NCBI GenBank assembly: GCA_035499215.1
Contig: DATJZH010000226.1
Location: 1-8,977 of the forward strand
Source of the DNA: DATJZH01 sp035499215
GTDB lineage: Bacteria > Actinomycetota > Actinomycetes > Streptosporangiales > Streptosporangiaceae
Length of the DNA stretch: 8,977 bases
Direction: 5' to 3'
A program made the position numbers and the translations under genes. The notes under the pieces were generated by a model that saw nothing but the letters and a program-made list of their open reading frames with translations, was not told the origin of the DNA and did no database searches. This document shows positions 6,819-8,977 of this stretch, one piece after another; the first letter of the stretch is position 1, and each line of letters opens with the position of its first letter.

Positions 6819-7169
6819 ATGGACGATGACGCGATCGCCGTGATCCAGCAGGCCGAGCGGATCCTGTACCGGGCCGCCTGGCAGGTGCTGGAGGAAACCG
6901 CCCTGGACGCCCTTGCCAGTACCTTGGGGCTGTGCCGCGCCCGGCTGGAACCCCGGTCTGAGGTCATCCAGCTCGTCGCCTATGACGGCGAGCACCTCGG
7001 CCACATCCGCCGCGACCTGGCCGCCGGGCCCGGCAGCATCTGGGTGGCCGTGCCGCGAACCGCAGGCCGGCCGGCCGGCACCTACCCCAGCGCGCAGGAA
7101 GCCGCCGAGGCCCTGGCTCGCGCCTGCGGCAAGGACGTGCCCAGCGTCCTGGGCCGACAGCAGACCTGA
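6819..7169 (+). CDS. 116-residue protein of unknown function
   Basis: The ATG has CGGAGG eight bases upstream and lies 17 bases after the ettA stop; the next gene begins 18 bases after its stop, so it is almost certainly cotranscribed with ettA and ppa. The first 45 residues are helical and mildly acidic (MDDDAIAVIQQAERILYRAA, LEETALDALASTLG). The second half looks like a small strand-rich unit: VIQLVAYDGEHLGHIRRD, SIWVAVPR, then a Tyr-Pro-Ser turn and a helix QEAAEALARACG. This resembles the short 'Gly-x-x-Gly-x-Val ... Trp-x-Ala ... eAa-al' modules seen in many actinobacterial hypothetical proteins, but I cannot name a family. It has no signal peptide or membrane segment, and codon use matches its neighbours. 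Confidence 0.85.
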   Translation: MDDDAIAVIQQAERILYRAAWQVLEETALDALASTLGLCRARLEPRSEVIQLVAYDGEHLGHIRRDLAAGPGSIWVAVPRTAGRPAGTYPSAQEAAEALARACGKDVPSVLGRQQT

Positions 7170-7187
7170 CCAGCCGACGGAGGCAGC

Positions 7188-7695
7188 GTGCAGATCGAGG
7201 TCATCATCGAGGTCCCGCAGGGCTCACGGAACAAATACGAGATGGACCACGCCACCGGCCGGATCCGGCTCGACCGGATGCTGTTCACCTCCACCCGCTA
7301 CCCGGCCGACTACGGGTTCATCCCCGGCACCCTCGCCGAGGACGGCGACCCGCTCGATGCCATGGTCCTGCTCGGCGAGCCCGCGTTCCCCGGGACTTTA
7401 CGTGACCGCGCGGCCGGTGACAGTGTTCTGGATGCACGACGAGCACGGTCCCGACGCCAAGATCCTCACTGTCCCCGCCCGCGACCCCCGCTACCAGGAC
7501 CTGCAGGACCTGCCCGACATCTCGGCGCACCTGCTGGCCGAGATCAGCCAGTTCTTTGACGTCTACAAGGCACTCGAGCCTGGCAAGAGCACCGATATCC
7601 GCGGCTGGCAGGACCGGGCGGCGGCCGAGCAGGAGATCACCGCGGCCACGCGGCGAGGCGAGAGAACAGCGCCGGCAGGCCGGTCCGGCCAGTAG
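7188..7695 (+). pseudogene. ppa: inorganic pyrophosphatase, one-base frameshift
   Basis: This is a family I inorganic pyrophosphatase, which hydrolyses PPi to phosphate with Mg2+ in the cytoplasm. It starts at GTG 7188 with GGAGG four bases upstream. The first frame gives IEVIIEVPQGSRNKYEMD with E8, K16 and E18, then R30, Y42 (DYGF) and the metal motif EDGDPLD (D52, D54, D57). After FPG (67-69) the frame goes astray. Family sequence resumes in the next frame as LYVTARPVTVFWMHDEHGPD, ILTVPARDPR and FFDVYKALEPGK, with D84, D89, K91, Y126 and K127, ending at TAG 7693-7695. Removing one base from CCCCGGG (7388-7394) restores a 168-aa enzyme with every active-site residue. Because all downstream residues are conserved, either the indel is very recent or it is a consensus error; an essential enzyme makes the second more likely. 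Without correction the product would stop at 7559. Confidence 0.92.
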
Positions 7696-7733
7696 CTGGC
7701 GGCCGTCGCCGGGGCTGACTAGGCCGCACCGAA

Positions 7734-7757
7734 ACGCCGTGCCCGCGCGGCTGGCGT
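7734..7757 (+). terminator. weak hairpin after ppa
   Basis: ACGCC (7734-7738) pairs with GGCGT (7753-7757) and a smaller GCC/GGC pair lies inside, followed by GGTTTCC. A second candidate is AGGCG-CAGG-CGCCT at 7766-7779. The 102-base gap between two convergent genes needs a terminator, but neither hairpin is strong. Confidence 0.25.
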
Positions 7758-7797
7758 GGTTTCCCAGGCGCAGGCGCCTCAGCCGCCGACGGCGCCG

Positions 7798-8745
7798 TCA
7801 TCGGATGCGGCGTCCGCTGCGGTCACCGCCCGCCCGGTCCGCTCCGGGTCCCGGCGGCCGCGATACCCCGGCCAGCAGCCCGAGCAGCCGGCCCAGCTCC
7901 TCCTGGCGCTGCGCCAGCCCGGCGTCGTGGCGGGCCGCCTCCCCGGCGGTTGCCTCCCGCTGGGCCGCCGCGGCGCTCAGCGCGTTCTCCAGCCGCCTGG
8001 TGCTGTTGGTGTAGCGGGCTTCGACGTCGAGGATCAGCTGCCTGGTCGCCTCGGCGAGCCGGTACTGCAGGTCCGCCCGGGCGCGGCCGATCTGCTGCGG
8101 GACAAGGTCGGCGGTCTCGCGGCGCAGGTACTCCCGGGCGCGCCGCCGCCCGGCCTCGCCGGGCAGCCGGCGGCGGATCGCGCCGGCCAGCAGCTCGGTC
8201 TGCCCGGCCTGCTCCCCGACGACGTAGAAAAACCGCAGGTCTGGTGCCAGCCGGTCACCCGGGCCGGGGACGGTCAGAGCGAGGCCGAGCAGATCGGCGG
8301 CCGCCTCGCGGACGGCGTCCAGTTCGGCCCGCAACTGCGACGCAAGTCGCTCGTCGAGGCGGGCTAGGCCTTCCTCCAGCCGCAATGTCTGCTCCTGGCG
8401 CCAGGCCTCGGCTTCAGCCACGGCGAGCTGTTCCAGCCGGGCCCGGCCGGACCGCTCGATCTCAGCGGCCTGCGCCGGCCGCAGCTCGCCGGCCAGAAGT
8501 GCGTCGATGCCGGCGGTCACGCGGCTGGTGGCCTCCCCCGCTTCCATTTCCGCGGCCACGTTGAGGGCGGCCAGCATCCGAGCCGACTCGGCGTCCGCCA
8601 GGTCCGCGGCGTCCTGCCGCCGCACCGCGACAGCGGCCAGCCGCGCCCGGAACGCCTCCACCCGCCCGGCCGCCGAGCATTCTGGCCCATAGCCTGGAGG
8701 TGCGCACGCCGTTTCCTTTCCGTTGTTTTCTGTTCTGGTTTGCAC
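7798..8745 (-). CDS. helical protein resembling the C-terminal half of dynamin-family proteins
   Basis: This open frame of 315 codons is nearly all helix, with strong coiled-coil character at about 29-150 and 205-292 (Ala, Glu, Arg and Leu rich). The block DLLGLALTVPGPGDRLAPDL (151-170), RFFYVVGE, LLAGAIRRRLPGEAGRRRAR and IGRARADLQYRLAEATRQL (219-237) looks like the C-terminal stalk of actinobacterial 'dynamin family' proteins. No P-loop or other GTPase motif is present here or in the 230 bases upstream, so it cannot act as a GTPase alone. The start is uncertain. GTG 8745 gives the longest frame, but the first 27 codons have poor GC3. GTG 8661 is in frame and begins VEAFRARL. GTG 8707 has an excellent AAGGA site but is in another frame, which would need a one-base change near 8658-8675. 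Membrane remodelling is the family role; here it is inference. Confidence 0.6.
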   Translation of the reverse strand: MQTRTENNGKETACAPPGYGPECSAAGRVEAFRARLAAVAVRRQDAADLADAESARMLAALNVAAEMEAGEATSRVTAGIDALLAGELRPAQAAEIERSGRARLEQLAVAEAEAWRQEQTLRLEEGLARLDERLASQLRAELDAVREAAADLLGLALTVPGPGDRLAPDLRFFYVVGEQAGQTELLAGAIRRRLPGEAGRRRAREYLRRETADLVPQQIGRARADLQYRLAEATRQLILDVEARYTNSTRRLENALSAAAAQREATAGEAARHDAGLAQRQEELGRLLGLLAGVSRPPGPGADRAGGDRSGRRIR

Positions 8746-8750
8746 CTCAG

Positions 8751-8756
8751 AGGCTA
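8751..8756 (-). promoter_or_regulatory. candidate -10 box for the helical-protein gene
   Basis: TAGCCT on the minus strand lies five bases before the GTG at 8745 and about 44 bases before the GTG at 8707. It would give either a leaderless transcript from the first, or a short AT-richer leader carrying AAAGGAA before the second. No clear -35 box is seen. Confidence 0.3.
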
Positions 8757-8804
8757 CGGACGGGGACGGCGTGCCCCGCCCGGCACTGGCTCACAGCCCG
8801 CCTT

Positions 8805-8868
8805 GCTTTCATAGCCGCCAATCCCGAGCTGGGAGCGCTTTCATAGCCGCCAATCCCGAGCTGGGAGC
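8805..8868. repeat. exact 32-bp tandem duplication
   Basis: Two identical 32-base units lie head to tail at 8805-8836 and 8837-8868, each beginning GCTTTCATAG and ending GAGCTGGGAGC. There is no spacer and no third copy. Each unit contains the imperfect palindrome CCCGAGCTGGG. The absence of any mismatch suggests a recent duplication or selection on both copies, for example as a paired protein-binding site. Confidence 0.9.
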
Positions 8869-8871
8869 GGG

Positions 8872-8928
8872 CCGCTGTCCAGGCTGGCCGAAGGCCACCC
8901 CGAAGGGGCCGCAGGGCCTTGACAGCGG
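8872..8928. repeat. branched inverted-repeat structure
   Basis: CCGCTGTC (8872-8879) pairs with GACAGCGG (8921-8928). The stem continues after one mismatch with AGGC (8881-8884) and GCCT (8916-8919). Inside it are two side-by-side hairpins, both with GAA loops: TGGCC-GAA-GGCCA (8885-8897) and CCCC-GAA-GGGG (8898-8908). This could be a folded RNA, a REP-like element or the end of a mobile element. Confidence 0.6.
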
Positions 8929-8946
8929 ACGCGCCCAGCCGATCAT
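8919..8946 (+). promoter_or_regulatory. candidate rightward promoter
   Basis: A consensus -35 TTGACA (8919-8924) is followed 16 bases later by GATCAT (8941-8946), which matches four of six positions of TATAAT. An inverted repeat CTTGACA (8918-8924) / TGTCAAG (8946-8952) encloses the core, as an operator would. The gene it would drive lies outside the window. Confidence 0.3.
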
Positions 8947-8977
8947 GTCAAGCTGGAAGCAATGCCTGATCACGCCC

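Larger units (their letters stand above)
8757..8977. other. repeat-rich, non-coding right end of the window
   Basis: No convincing reading frame exists here on either strand. The stretch contains a 32-bp tandem duplication, a branched inverted-repeat structure and a possible rightward promoter, listed separately. Together they look like a regulatory or mobile-element boundary region that continues beyond the window. Confidence 0.6.

Noticed and set aside
8805..8868. two-unit CRISPR array
   Set aside because: The 32-base units abut with no spacer, there are only two, and no cas gene is present.
1..8977. tRNA or rRNA genes
   Set aside because: I saw no tRNA arm pattern or conserved rRNA sequence on either strand when reading by eye.

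Overview
The window is very GC-rich DNA. Its codons end almost always in G or C, Shine-Dalgarno sites are strong but sparse, and several start codons are GTG. The gene families (a divergent enolase paralogue, an EttA-type ABC-F protein, a degenerate cysteinyl-tRNA-synthetase-like protein and a dynamin-like helical protein) point to a soil-type actinomycete, probably near the Streptomycetales or Streptosporangiales. That placement is by family resemblance only.

Left part (1-2488). The window opens inside the 3' end of an IS1595-type (ISXO2-like) transposase, followed directly by a probable IS end and a 44-codon reading frame. A minus-strand cluster comes next, transcribed leftward: a PAP2-family membrane phosphatase, a Nudix hydrolase whose GTG start overlaps the PAP2 stop codon (GTGA), and a second Nudix hydrolase broken by a one-base frameshift just after its Nudix box.

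Middle (2489-4980). A divergent intergenic region with a 7-bp inverted repeat leads to a complete enolase with all expected catalytic and metal-binding residues. It converges on a 260-aa protein that looks like a shrunken class I cysteinyl-tRNA synthetase without its zinc cysteine, HIGH or KMSKS motifs. A GC-rich hairpin between the two stop codons probably terminates both. The 260-aa gene has a TAGGCT box six bases before its ATG and no Shine-Dalgarno site, so its transcript may be leaderless.

Right part (4981-7797). A plus-strand operon of ettA (ABC-F translational throttle), an unrecognised 116-aa protein and ppa (inorganic pyrophosphatase) has gaps of only 17-18 bases. A perfect 17-bp palindrome occupies the place where the ettA Shine-Dalgarno should be. 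ppa carries a one-base surplus in a CCCCGGG run.

Right end (7798-8977). A leftward gene encodes a helical, coiled-coil-rich protein resembling the C-terminal half of actinobacterial dynamin-family proteins, with no GTPase domain. Upstream lie an exact 32-bp tandem duplication, a branched inverted-repeat structure and a possible outward promoter whose -35 hexamer belongs to two mutually exclusive inverted repeats. This is the least explained part of the window.

Two genes, possibly three, carry single-base indels in short C/G runs. These may be consensus errors or true gene decay; reads would decide.
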